The notes under the pieces were generated by a model. That model ran no database searches. It saw nothing but the letters and a program-made list of their open reading frames with translations, and was not told the origin of the DNA. 64,000 nucleotides of DNA from Strix aluco. Its lineage: Eukaryota > Chordata > Aves > Strigiformes > Strigidae. The position numbers were made by a program, and so were the translations under genes. Positions 46,901 to 59,800 of this stretch are shown piece after piece; within the stretch, counting starts at the first letter, position 1, and every line of letters begins with the position of its first letter. Where the stretch lies: the NCBI RefSeq assembly GCF_031877795.1, contig NC_133971.1:60210463-60274462 (forward strand), in the 5' to 3' direction.

Positions 46901-49900
46901 CATTTGGTAGGTTCTAGCCACAAACACTCTTAACACCAATTCTTCTTCACAGATCTCTAGTTTAAAAGCTAAGTTGCTTGACTCTCCAGATGTAACAGCA
47001 ATATAACATAAGCAACTTAATTCAGAAATAACTAGTGGAAACCTGCCCAATCATTCTAAGTCCTGCTTTATAGCAACTTTTGCAAAAAAAGGCAGGCACT
47101 TGGTACTGACACTTGCCTATAGCTAGTCAATAGCACTTCCAAAAGGGTTGGAAAAGCATGCTACAAACCAGGTTCTTTCTATTAGTCTAGACCTGGTTTT
47201 AACAGAGGTAGGTAGGAATAGGTCAATGAAGAAAGAATTGGAATACATTTGAGGTGTAGGTTAGAGTCTGGATGTTCTACTCTACTCTTCCCTTAATCTT
47301 TGTTGCACTGTTATTCTTTGCTCTTGCAATAACCATGTTAAGCTACTCACTTTTAAGAACTGGATCCTGGTAGGCTGTGAAGAAGGCATGGTATTAATCA
47401 GTTGTCATTAACAGACAATGGAACTACAAACATGGGCCAGAAGGCACTGTGTTTTGCTGCAAGAGTCAAGGAGGTGCTTCATAATAGAACTTCAAGTGCC
47501 ACATGTGAAGTCTGGTAGACACATCATCAACCTACTGACAACACTCAGTTACCTCAACCTCAAGCTTTGCAGTCAGCAGAAGTAAGTATCAAGTCTAGCT
47601 TTCAGGGCAAGATTTCACTTCAACATTTCAAAATTTAACTGTGCAATGAATAACAAGCAGGAATGGAAAATATACATTTTAAGTGCAGAGCAAATTCACA
47701 GTATCTAATCAAGTCAGTTTTATCAATTTTTCTGCATCCTATTCTAAAAGCTTTTCTGCTTGGGGACATTAAGAATACAGCTACAGTGAAATGTGTAATA
47801 GTTTGAGTGCAGTCCTATCCCATAGAGCAGACATCCAATTAACAATGAAGTACAGAGCATGAGAAAGGTTGAGAAGCCCTCATTCACAGTTTTTCTACTA
47901 TTTGTTACTGTTTTAAGATTAATTCAGACAGAACTTCTGGACTTTTTCTTCCAAATGACCCTCTCCTTTAAAAGCAACATTAAAACTCAACATGTGTATA
48001 TAAAATTTACTTTAACTTCCCTCTTCACAGATTCCTGTAACTAAAAAATTTAATATAAGCACCTTACACTATGAAAGACCTTTGGTAGTCCTCATTTTGC
48101 TGTATCTTCTAAAGAAAACACTTCAGTTTACTAAATTCATGTTTATCACTTGAATTTTTAATGTTTGTTTACAGGGCCTTAGTGAAATCCAATTTTTTTG
48201 CACATTGAGGGCAACACAGCTAACTGATAACAGTTATACAAGAAAACCCCTCCAAGAAAGTTTCACTGTCAAGATTTGAGTTAAACTGAGCATCTCCCAG
48301 ATTCTTAACACCAAAATTCCACTACATTGAAAGGAGCAGGACATAGCAATCAGTCAGATCCCCCACTGAGGACCAGAGCTGACTAAGTGAAGTAAGTTGA
48401 GGGATCCTGTCAACCTGACTGAAATTTCAGTAATTATCAAGTAGCTCTTGGAAGAATCCACAGCCAAACTTCATGATCTTCCATTATTTTAAAAAGTGGG
48501 AATCAATGTCAAGAGATATTCAGTTCCAGATGAAAAACTTACACTCATGTTTCCCTTCTCACTTAAAACCACATCCAAGGTTTTTCTTCACTGTTAAAGT
48601 TTTGCAAACTAGAGTAGAGAAATAAACAGAGAAATGTAGACATGATCCAGAAAATGCTACGTAACATACAAAGCAGAATATTTTCCTCCCCATTTTCAAT
48701 TTTATACACGCATTTTAAGAAATGAACAATTAAAAATGTGTCCCTAAAAATTAAGTTGCCCGTATGTGCTGAGAGGAACGTGGGTTTTTAAAGTAGTCCT
48801 TCCTTACTAAAAGCAGCTCTCTCGGAAATGCTTTACCTCTCAGCCGTATATAGGAGTGCAGTCAGACATTATATATCTGTATGTGTCTTTTTAAACCTAT
48901 TACTAGATATCATTTGCCCTAGAACTGTTAAAAGCCATGCACATCTCCAACCAAGCTATCCTACCAGCAGGAGCCTTTAATTTCCATGGATGCAGACCAC
49001 ACATACAAAGAATTAATTAAGTGTCCCAAGGAAAAAAACATTAGCTCTTACTCTAAATCAGACAGCAAGTTACCTGTTTTTTTATGAAGACATCTACTGA
49101 GATTTAAGAATGCATCAAAGCAGTAACTGAAATCAACTGCAGCTACGAATAATATAAAGCCTTCCTGATTCATAACTGATCCTGACTTCCATCTTAAAAA
49201 TCACAGTAGCTGAATATGTATGTGAATATACACAAACAAACCCTTTTATCAGATGTTAATAAGTAACTGTGTTGGATTTAAGCTTAGAGGCTATGAATTG
49301 CAACCTGTGTTCACAAGTCTCTATACCCATCAGCTCTCAGGCTGGGGTGGCAGTGGAATACCTCATCCAACACACTGTTCAGGTGACATTAGAATCATGT
49401 TTTCTGTTTAGATGTTCCTCAGCTGAAGAGTTACCTCTGATAATGGTACAGCTTCCCTCAGCAAAGCATGAAAAATGTATAAAACTAAATAATCAAAATA
49501 TCCCCTTGAATGCCCAACTGTACTATTCAAAGATACTGTTGCCAAAGTTTTAATACCACAACACTAATTTTCAACATTTTCAAACTTGCTATGAAAATTG
49601 CGTTTTGTTATTATACACTGCGTAACAGTCATTGGTCATTTGCATTCATTCACCCCAGCACTAGTGAAAAACTGCATTCTGAATAGAGATCAGAAAACAT
49701 GACAAGTTTTGTTACCAAGCTGTGTCTCTACTCATCTTGCATTAGCCAGTGCATGGAAGGTAGGTGAGCAGAAATCCACCAGTCTACCAATATATCCCAT
49801 GTTTTCACATACACTGATGTCATGCACATCTCAATAATACAGAAATTCAGACATGCAGCAAAATGTGTTAAAGCACTTTAAATGCTCTCCAGATGATAAT

Positions 49901-50210
49901 GTGTAATGTAGTATTTACTCAAGACAAATCAAAGCAGAATAAAATGTTTTGTGCTTACACTTCAAGTTTCAGAATAATATTATTTCTATCAGAGTATCTG
50001 AAATCTAGCGGAAGGAATGTTCCACTGAAATCTGAAGCAAAAGACACTATTAAAAAAACTAGGAAAATAAGTACTGGTTATACTGCCTTCCAAAGGTTCA
50101 TAATAAATAACAGCATGAACATGCAGACCTTAAAGTTAAGATTTGTTTCTAGATTCATATCTTAAAAAAATTAAAAATCAAGAACCCTGGCTGACTTTCC
50201 CACATTTGGG
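43908..50210. other. 6.3 kb AT-rich stretch downstream of GAK
   Basis: No exon recognised. From about 45.4 kb to 50.2 kb the sequence is AT-rich with very few long frames. It resembles either intergenic DNA or an extended 3' UTR of GAK, but I cannot tell which from sequence alone. Confidence 0.45.
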
Positions 50211-50785
50211 GTCTTTTTGGCTGAACAACTGTTACTTTATTGTAAGGAACACAGGTATTGTCAGAAAACATTATTTACAGAATGATTATCAGATTGATTA
50301 CATAAAATACAGCTGAAAATATACACTTTCAGGTTTGAGATAAGCAAAGCAAAGTCACTGCTGATAACTGAAGCACTTTGAATAAGGCAACAGGCACCAA
50401 ACATCAAAACTGAATCACAAAACTACTGAAAGTAACAGAAATTTGGGAAGGTAGAGGTAAAGCAAAGATCAGTGAAATTGGAATGATTCATACTAGTATA
50501 CCAGAAATCATGGAGCTTCATTAAAATTCTATTTTACCACATGTAAAACTGAAAGGAAGTCTTTACTTCCAAGACTGATTTCTTCAAGTACTGAGCAGCT
50601 GTTTTCTTAATGCACCCATGTAATGCTGTGTATTCTACATCTTACAAAATATACCACCACATTTAAGCGCACAATTAGAAACTGCGCTGAAATCATGGAA
50701 AAGCGCTTCATAAATCATAGGTGCAATAAAGTCACAACAATGCTCAGCTCCAGTTTTTAGAAGTAGTTCTGTAACAGATGAAGTT
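50211..50785 (-). other. GAK: GAK 3' UTR (short form, inferred)
   Basis: Follows the GAK stop codon on the minus strand. The first canonical AATAAA in that direction is at 50241-50236, with a GT-rich patch about 40 bases beyond it. That would give a 3' UTR of about 560-575 bases. The cleavage point is an estimate. Confidence 0.45.
50236..50241 (-). terminator. GAK: Candidate GAK polyadenylation signal AATAAA
   Basis: Canonical AATAAA on the minus strand, the first after the GAK stop codon, with TGTGGG about 40 bases downstream. Confidence 0.45.
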
Positions 50786-50887
50786 TTAGAAAAGGGACTT
50801 TGATCCCTGGTTTTCAAACTCTGACCATGCATCATTCAATTCCATGAAGATCATTTTGGCATACTGCTCATAAGGTTGTCCTGTGGC
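50786..50887 (-). CDS. GAK: GAK last coding exon (6)
   Basis: 102 nt including the TAA stop at 50788-50786. Encodes [19 protein letters not shown] and [14 protein letters not shown], the last J-domain helix and C-terminus. Acceptor CCAG. The SKSLF end supports GAK over DNAJC6. Confidence 0.96.
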   Translation of the reverse strand, partial: ATGQPYEQYAKMIFMELNDAWSEFENQGSKSLF

Positions 50888-53800
50888 CTGGAAACAAAGA
50901 GTACATATTAGAAGCATAAAAATATTAGGAATAACATGACTTAGCAAATATAAAAGGGGTGAGATCTTTCCTATCTTATTCAACAACTTCAGACTGCTGT
51001 GTGAATACAATTTTGCAGGCACACAGCTCTCTCCAATCTTATCCAAAGTTTGCCATGAATATTTTAAACAATGCCAAAGCCTTGGTTTCCTTACGTTACT
51101 TCAAACTTTTAGTGCAACTCATAACTGAAACTTAGCTAAAAACAGTTTTCCAAACTGTTCTTTTCATAGTTTTAGTTAATATTAATGATCAAATTCACTG
51201 ATTTTTGAAATTGCTTTCTGACAGACCTTGGAATAGTGTACAAGAATAAAATTCAAGCACTATTTAATATGACTCCTTTTGGACAGGATTCCCTGCAGAA
51301 GAATCTGTTACTGACTGCAAATGATGCTAAGACTCAACATTAACGACACAGCACTTCCTGTGTGTTTGCTTCCATACTCAATGGAATTATGCTCCTGAAT
51401 CCCTGCCTATTTCACAGCAGCCCTGCCTCTGGGCCAATGCAACCCCCACAGTTAGTAAAGATTCAGTCCCTCAAGATGAGTCATTTTAACAGGTTCCAAC
51501 ACAAAAGGGAAACCCTAGAGCCCTCTGCAGTATCCTTTCCCTTCTCTTGGTGCTTGGCTTTTGCCAACTGCAGTGCTTTATAGACCCTTTCAGGGACTGC
51601 TTTAACTCAAAGTGGCAGAAAAAAAAGACAAGGAAGAAGAAAATGCCTCAAATAGACCTGTATTCTGACACTAATGCATTAAGGGGCTTACAGAAAGCAC
51701 CAAAACACCACCACAAAGGTGGAAGAAGTCACATGGCCAAAACCAGCAAGGCGGGGGGGCGCGGGCAGGCAATGTGTGGGGCAGGAAGAAAAGAACGAAC
51801 AACATCTTGTTTCTCTGTTATGGATAGAAGACATAGGACTTCAGACTACTACTCACTGAACCACCAGTGAAGGCAAGCTTGAAAGTTCAAACCAGGAACA
51901 TTCAAACACTTATATCTAAAACACAGCCTAGTACAATGACTTAGAACAAGAAGCTACCTTCATACATTGGAAGACTAACAGACAGCAATAAAATGCATTA
52001 AATATTTTAAAGACAACTGGAATGTCATATTCATCAAGTATTTTTCAACTGCTAATGTGTTTACTCTAGTGAAGTTTACTTTTTCTAGTTCCGAGTAAAG
52101 TTGTTCAGTAAAGGAGGTTCAGCAGGTTTTTCCCACCAGTTTTGCTGTGGCAGCCTCTGAGTCTTCATTTACTGGTGAACAGTCCTAAAGACCTGAAGTA
52201 TCAGCTGGTAGAAATAAAGGAGGTTCCACTGATCAGTACTAAAACTGACAGCAGTCAGTCTGAGCCCAGCATAACTGACTTTGGTGCTCAGTACAACCCT
52301 CATGGGATCTTTCATTTGTTAACATTTATGTCCTGAATTTTGTGCTGTGTCAGGATGACAAGAAAAATCCTGTAGTACCTGAATGCAGTAGGACACAAAA
52401 TTCAGAAGACAATGGAAGCAAAGTGAAGAGCATGTAGGGTGCTGAGGCTGCACCCTACAAGTGAAGAGCATGTAGCGAGGCTGCAGCATCTGTCAGTAAC
52501 TAGTACTGTGTGGTGAAAGCAGTCTATATTCCTTCTAAAGGAAAGATCAGAGGAATACGCTCACCTTATCTGGATGAACTACAAGCACTGCTTTCCTGTA
52601 GTACTTCTTTACTTGTTCAGGAGTTACTAGATCTGCCATACTGACCGGTTTCCACTTATTTTCCCCTTCCCAAAGCACTGTATGAAGAGTGGATATTAAC
52701 GCTCTGATATTTCTCTCCTTTCCTTCAATCCATTCAAGAATCTGGGAAAAACAGAATGTATAGAACTGAATGCAGCACTGTAAGCATTCTCAGTTTAAAA
52801 ACATACCTTCACTCTGTAAAAGACTATAAGATTAAGCCCAACTGTCTTACTCCATTCTTCTTTCTGGCATCCAGATCATTAGCCACCCAAAAGTGGTATT
52901 TTGCATCTGTCACTGGAGAGTAGCTCATTGTTAGTAGTTTATTGCAGAAATTCAGTCATTGCAAGAGAAAGTACTGAGACAGTTAACATATTACAAAACT
53001 CTGTAAAATTAATGACAAGTAATTCAAAACATGTCACTATTACATTAACTCCCTGTCAGGGGACAACATTAATTTACTAAAGCTTTTATTTGATTTGTAC
53101 GAGAGTTTCAGATCACGCATATTAATAGTTAAAGTTTACTTAAGCAACCTGCAGGGGTGCACAAACTAAAGTGTTCTTTCAGATATCCCAGTGAAAGCTG
53201 ATTAGAATAACTGGCCATTTCAGACTTCAACACCATTATTCAAGCCACTGTGATATAGTGATAGAGCATCTTGAACACTGAGTTATGTAATATGAAAATC
53301 TCTGCCCTCTATCAGCTACGAGTATGGTGAATAAAAATCTGTACTCATTTCCATTTACGGTGATTTGTGTTAAAAGGTACCCATGCAAACTGTGCATACT
53401 TTTCAGGTAAGACACCTTGTGAAAACAAATTTCAGCATCCTTCCAAAGTTCTTTGATAAACTTTTCTACAGCACCATAAAGCCTACAAAACTGAAGGTAT
53501 TTTATATATATATGATGTTATCAATGAGAAATACATCAAAAATCTGAACAGTTGAGCAGGTAACACCCACAGACTAGCTCTATAACCCATCTCCAGAACT
53601 GCTGTCTTAGGACAGCAGCAGCACTCTAACTGGTAAATGCAAGTAAGTGGTCACTCTGAAGACAGCTATCCTCACCTGCCTGTTTTTTAAAGTGTAGTTT
53701 TGCATTATCAGCCAAATCCATCTTTTCTAAGACAACCTTTGGGAACACTAGAGAAAGAACAGTTCTGGCGTCAAAGAATGGACTGACAAGAAAACAGGTT

Positions 53801-56800
53801 CTTAAAATCTGCAAGCTTAGCTTAAAAAAACGGGAACTTGCATTCCATCCACACACTTTTAGTGCTATTGTCTCTGCTGTTTCATTACCAACTGACTCTT
53901 GTTCGTGCTAACTTCTACAGTTATATAATTTAAATACAAATAAAATTTCATTCTGCTTCATCAGTTTGCTGTTAGTCATTGTATCCTTCTGCTCTGTTAT
54001 CAGCAGTTCTAAGCCTAAGCTCAGATTTTCACTTAAATCAAAATCGCTGTTAAACAAACCTTGAGTTTCAAGGGGTCCATATCTTTAGACATTTCTTGTT
54101 TTCTCATCTCAGCAATGGTCTTTGGTCCCTTTTTATCAGATTTAGCCGAAAACCCTTGATTAGATAAGAGATCCTCAAAGTCATTTTCTGAAACTTTTGG
54201 CTTTTGACCTATGAAAGGAGAAGAATTAAATAAAAAGTTACATAGGAGAATACATTAATGGGGGAAATATACTGCACTTAGATACACCTGAATGACATTT
54301 CTCACTACCATGATAAATGTCCTTCAGTGGCTTGATAAACTCCACAAGACTAACAGGACAGGAATAAAAGGGATCATTGACAAGCTTTCAGTCCAGCCAA
54401 ACAGATAACGTCATATGCATACATGTGACTAAATACTTTTATGTCCTGTTTTTTCAAAAATGGGAATAGATTTGAGGGAGTAGACATCTACCTATTCATG
54501 ATTTTGGAAACAGTTCCATTTTTCCACTACAAAGTTGCGCAGTAACTGTTGTGCAGCAGTTTTTCAAGTGACTATATATATTCAATACTCTAGTCAAAAG
54601 TATGTAGTCAACACTGAAGTTCAAACTTTTACAGAATAATGAAAGGATAAAATATCAACATGAATAGTCATTACAGAACCAACAAATTTTAGAGAACTGT
54701 AGAATAACTGAATTCTAAAGAAGCCTCTGTCATTCAGTGCAATCCCCACTCAAAACAGGCGACAACTAGATAAATTTCTCAGGTCCTTGTCCAGTTGAGG
54801 GCCACCTGTTTTCAAGGATGAGGAATCACAACATCTCTTGCCCCATTTCAGCACTTCATCATGCTAATTGAATTTTTTTTTCCTGTTCTCCAATTATACT
54901 TTCCTGTGCTGCAATTTAGGCCCACTGCCTCTCCATCCTGCCACCTCTTTCCAGATACAAATCAACAGAATCATTTCAATTTAAAGTACCTGCTGTTCAG
55001 TTATATGCTGGTTAAAGGGAGGCAAAATCCTAATACCAACACACCAGGAAAATAAAGTTTTCCAAGAAAATTAATGTAGAAGAGGCCATGCCTGTACCTC
55101 TAGGCTTCCCTATTCATTTGGAACATCTTAAGGGACTGGTTCCAAGAATGATTCCACCTGGTCCTGTCCCCATCCTTGTTTGAAACAAGAATTTCCAGGA
55201 AGTTTAACCTCAATCTTTCTTAAGACTAGCTACTATGCTTCAGTTAGGAAAAATGTGACATACAGGTAAAAGGATGCAACAAGTGGACTACCATGAAGCA
55301 ACATTATCTACCATCTCTCCCTGGATAGATCAAGTTTACCTTTCTAACCCAGTGATACAAAACTAGCACCCATGTGGGTAAGTGAATATAGCCCTGAGAC
55401 TTTATGTCCAAACTTGCAAATATTTGGGACATGGTCAGGTTGTCTCTGATATTCTAGTACAGCTTTGCAAAAGCTGGACACCAGATTTGTCAAGCTCTTT
55501 TGTGATTTCCACTAGACACAACCTAAATGTAAATAAAAAGATGAAAGTACAAATTTCTGCAGGTAATTTAGCACATCTCACTAACTTCACACAGGCCATT
55601 CAGAAAACTTACCAAAGCTTGGTGTTCTGACTCCTCTTTCTTCTCGTCCTCCAATAACACTGAAGTTTACTACATAATTTGGTTTAGCTGCTGTGCTGGA
55701 TTTAGTCTGGGACTGCCACGAAGGACTTGGTGGTTTTGTGGATTTCTGCCACTGATTTCCCAGCTTCTGAGATGGAGCAGTCTTTTGACCAAAGCCACTA
55801 CTCGAGAGTCCACCACTGGAGGAACCTAACAATAAATACTAAATTAGTTGTTCAGCTCAGTATCTGTCACCTGTTTAATACAAGACAGTCAGTTTGGTCT
55901 CAACATCTAAACACATAGTTTACAGTGATACCACTATACAAGAGACAGTGTAACAGAAAAGTGCGTGTAAAATGAAGTTAAGAATCTCATTAACAAGTAG
56001 CTTGGATGGCAGGAGCTAGAGCCATTACTGAAAGTCTTTCAGCCTCCTACAACTCATGTCCTCAACTGTCAGTTTTAGCAGAAGCATTCACTCTTATCTG
56101 ATCAGCCAGGCATGCATAAGGCCAGAAAATAATTTGGCAGTGACAGTAGTTCTACTTCCCAATTCATTATATTTCAACGTCTGTTAATATGCAGAGGACA
56201 CTAAAAAAACCTAATTATATAATCAAGAAAATGTAATATATTGAAAATATTTTCAAACGAATGCTTTCTAAGTCTGTAGTGATATCTTGCACTACTGTTT
56301 CACAAAGATGAGACGATTATTCTATAGCAGCATTAGCAGGCAATGTGGCACATGAGTTTAAAAAAAGCACTGAAGCCTGCAGGAGATACTGTTGTAATCA
56401 CCCTGGCGTGATCTATAGGTCTATCAACACAATATTGACTCAATTTTTAGTATCCCCTTTCCCTTCATTAAATCTGTATAAATAACACTGTTTAACAGCT
56501 TCACCTGCCACTCACTTTGGGAAGAACGCACAGGGCCTTTTTGCTACTCTAAAATACTCATGATAAACAAGTTGAGCAGAATAAAGCTCTTACCTTTTAA
56601 ATTGTTTAGCTTTTTGTCTCACTGATGAGAATAAACCTGAGATATTTTTTTTCTTCTAAACCAAGACACTATTAAATTGCTCTTGATTGACTTCCTTTGG
56701 AAACATTCCTAGACACTCAGTTCCCTTGACAAGTTGCACATACGTGGCATATACCCATCATAGGGAAAAAATAGCATGATGACTGAATTTAGATACATAA

Positions 56801-59800
56801 TTTTTTTGGAAAAGAAACATTTTATACCACACTTATAACATCCTAAAACACATTAAGATCTATTCATGTTGGAAGAACTCCCTAAAAATGACAGAACATG
56901 AATGCAAGACTAGCTGTCAAATATGGTTACTCACCTGAAGCCAGCCAGAAAGTATAGTATGAATGAAATACTGATACTTCGAAACCAGAAATCTTTATCA
57001 CTTGGTCTTGAATGACAAACTTATGATCTCCTTATTTCTTGGAGGAAGGTGAATTAATATTTGCATCTCCACATACATTATTAATTAGCTGCTGATGATT
57101 AGAACCTAACTTTCAGCTCAAACATATCCCAAGCCAGTCTAGAACTTATTTTCCCCCCATTTTATTCACCTTAAAGCCTCAGAAAAAACACCCAAGCTTG
57201 TCTGGATACACACAGCAATGTAAACTCAGTTTCCGCTTTCAAAACTGGTTCCCCACACCTCCTGATAGCTCCCTCTTGTAGCTGCTGCTCATAGCTGTAA
57301 CAGCTTACACAAGAGGATGTCTCCCAGGGCCATCTACAAGGTACCATACTATACCTCTAAACACCACACCTGAGAAAACCTCGTACTGTGATACAACACC
57401 TGAAAGATCTAAGATTGCACTGTTTTTTCACGAAAGAACCCAGTTGCATAGTCAACTTAGTCTTCAGTCACTTCTAACTTGTGGAATTTACAAGAAAAAA
57501 ATCCCTGTTATTAGTCAGAATACATGGTCTCACACATTGAAAAGTCTCCTCATTTCAAAGCATTCTACATTCATTATTTCAGTCTTCAAGGCCAACCAAT
57601 TCTTTCTGTAGGACAAACCAATGCATCACCGTGGGAGACATCAGCCTGTCAGCCTTGCACAGCCTCTGAGAAGCAGCAAGGCTTTGATGAGAAACAGGCT
57701 TTCGGAGTAAGATAAGAAACTGCCGAGTTGTGCCAAGGTGGCAGGGAAAAACAATGGACAGCTGCAACACTGAACTGTGGAAAAGTACTGAACTGTGAGA
57801 AGTTACCACCACATGAACAAGAAGGTGATTGGTCTGCACAGCGCGTGTTAGAGTGGTCTTATGCTGATAGGAGAAAAGGTAGATAGCTGTCTAATTGCTG
57901 ATTTGCTAATTATGAAGAGCTTTGGTGAGAGCATAAGTATGTAGTATTAGAAAAATAAACTGCTTTGCTTGATATAACTCTCAGAGTTATGCAAGTCCAA
58001 TATCCTCCCGCAACACATCACTACCAGCAGCAACTTTTCAAAACTACACTCCTACTTTCTGGTACAAGACCATTTCTAGGAATGAAGAGTGTGAGAACAC
58101 CAACTACCACAAAACATACTGGAATCCTACCACTAGCCTAATACACTACTACTACTACCACCACCTTTAGCTATTGTTTCTTTTCTGTTTATATAGTATT
58201 CTAAATTAAGCAGCTTTCACTTTCATAACTCTTCTTCCAGAATAATGGCTTGTATGTGAAGGCCAAAACACTCCTATGAGAAATACAACACTGAGTCTAA
58301 ACTCCAGTTCTTGTAGCTTCCTGAAAATTCAGTTCAAGCCTGAGAAGGTTAACTAGCACAGTGACAACTGGCTACTTTTTAATGCAGTCATTTTTCCTAC
58401 TGAAAGACTAAAGAACTAAACAGCAACAGGGGAGGTTTAGACTGGACATTAGGAAAAAATTTTCACAGAAAGAGTGGTCAGACAGTGGAATAGGCTGCCC
58501 AGGGAGGTGGTGGAGTCACCATCCCTGGATGTGTTTAAGGGTCGTTTGGATGAGATGTTGGGGGATATGGTGTAGGGGAGAACTTTGTAGAGTAGGGCTG
58601 ATGGTTGGACTCGATGATCCCAAGGGTCTTTTCCAACCTGAATGATTCTGTGATTCTGTGAATTGATCTAAATCCTGCTAAAATCGGTACAATTTCTTCC
58701 ACTGGTTCACTGAATGCTATACCTGCATCTCCAAGTCAAAGAAATTGATTTTTTTACTGTCATGATACATATAGGATTTGACAGGTCCATATTAACCCAA
58801 ATTATGTATGTAAGATAATTCCACCAAGAGGGTAGTCAATTCAATATACAATGCTAACTACCAAGGCAACAGGGTAAAACCTGTCCGCTCCAAGCTAAGG
58901 GAAAAGCTCATTTCTGCAATTCAACAACTCAGCAATTATAGGCTGTTCCAAATGATTTCTTGGACTCTTAGCAGCTAGTCACATTTAAAAGCTACAAATC
59001 AGACATTTGCTAGGGCAGTGTGGCCCTGAAATGCAAGAACCTCAGTTCTTTTTATTGCCCTTAGTTTTTCTGCTGCTTGAGAATGCTGCAGTGCTAATTC
59101 CTGAGTTTGGGGTGAATATAACATCCTGGGACAAGTGTTACTCTGCGATGTGTCTCATCTTCCATAACTTCTTGTACACACCACTGCAAACTGACAAATG
59201 TTCATACTGCTCATGGTATTTGGTGTACAAGTATGGGCTTGATTTGTGCTCATCTTACAAACATGACAGATTTGAGCAACAGAGCTATGAAGGCCTACTG
59301 AATTCAAAGAAAAGTATTGAATTAAAAGGAAGACAACTGTCACTTTGGATCTAACAAAGAATTTAATTCAGCTTTCATTTTATATCCTTCACTGCACAGT
59401 ATCAATGCTAGATAAGAAACCTCATGATCAGTTACTGAATCAGCAACCCCTGGTTTCTCATCTCAACTAGATTCTGAAGCATTAAGTATTTATACTGTTT
59501 TTAAATCACAACTGTGGTTATTTTCTGAAATATTATTCTGCATGTTCCTCACAATCTCTGTAAAGATGCCATCTTTTCTTGTTACTTGTCTGCTCTCAGC
59601 AACTGCCTCAAGCTGGTTGTTAACAATTAAAAGGAAACAGTTTATATAAGCTATCGGCTATATTTATGGATACAAGAAGCAAATCAAACCATGGAGGCAT
59701 TAAGCATAGTTTCTTAAAAGTAAGTTCTTACCTGGAAGACTAGATCCAAGATTGGCAAGATCAGCAAAAGGATCAAAGTTCTGAGATACAGCCTGGCTGA

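Larger units (their letters stand above)
55826..59731 (-). other. GAK: GAK intron with LTR and CR1 insertions
   Basis: About 3.9 kb, the largest complete GAK intron in the window. Contains the LTR at 57.63-58.02 kb and a CR1 tail at 58.43-58.66 kb, both on the plus strand (antisense to GAK). No exon recognised. Confidence 0.6.

Noticed and set aside
14618-50200. CPLX1 or other human neighbours of GAK hidden between the two genes
   Set aside because: I looked for complexin-like and PDE6B-like exons on both strands and saw none, though short or diverged exons could be missed by eye.
52825-52928. 34-codon minus-strand frame ([20 protein letters not shown]...) as an extra GAK exon
   Set aside because: The flanking GAK exons already join in phase, the borders lack a convincing acceptor, and the residues match nothing I know in auxilins.
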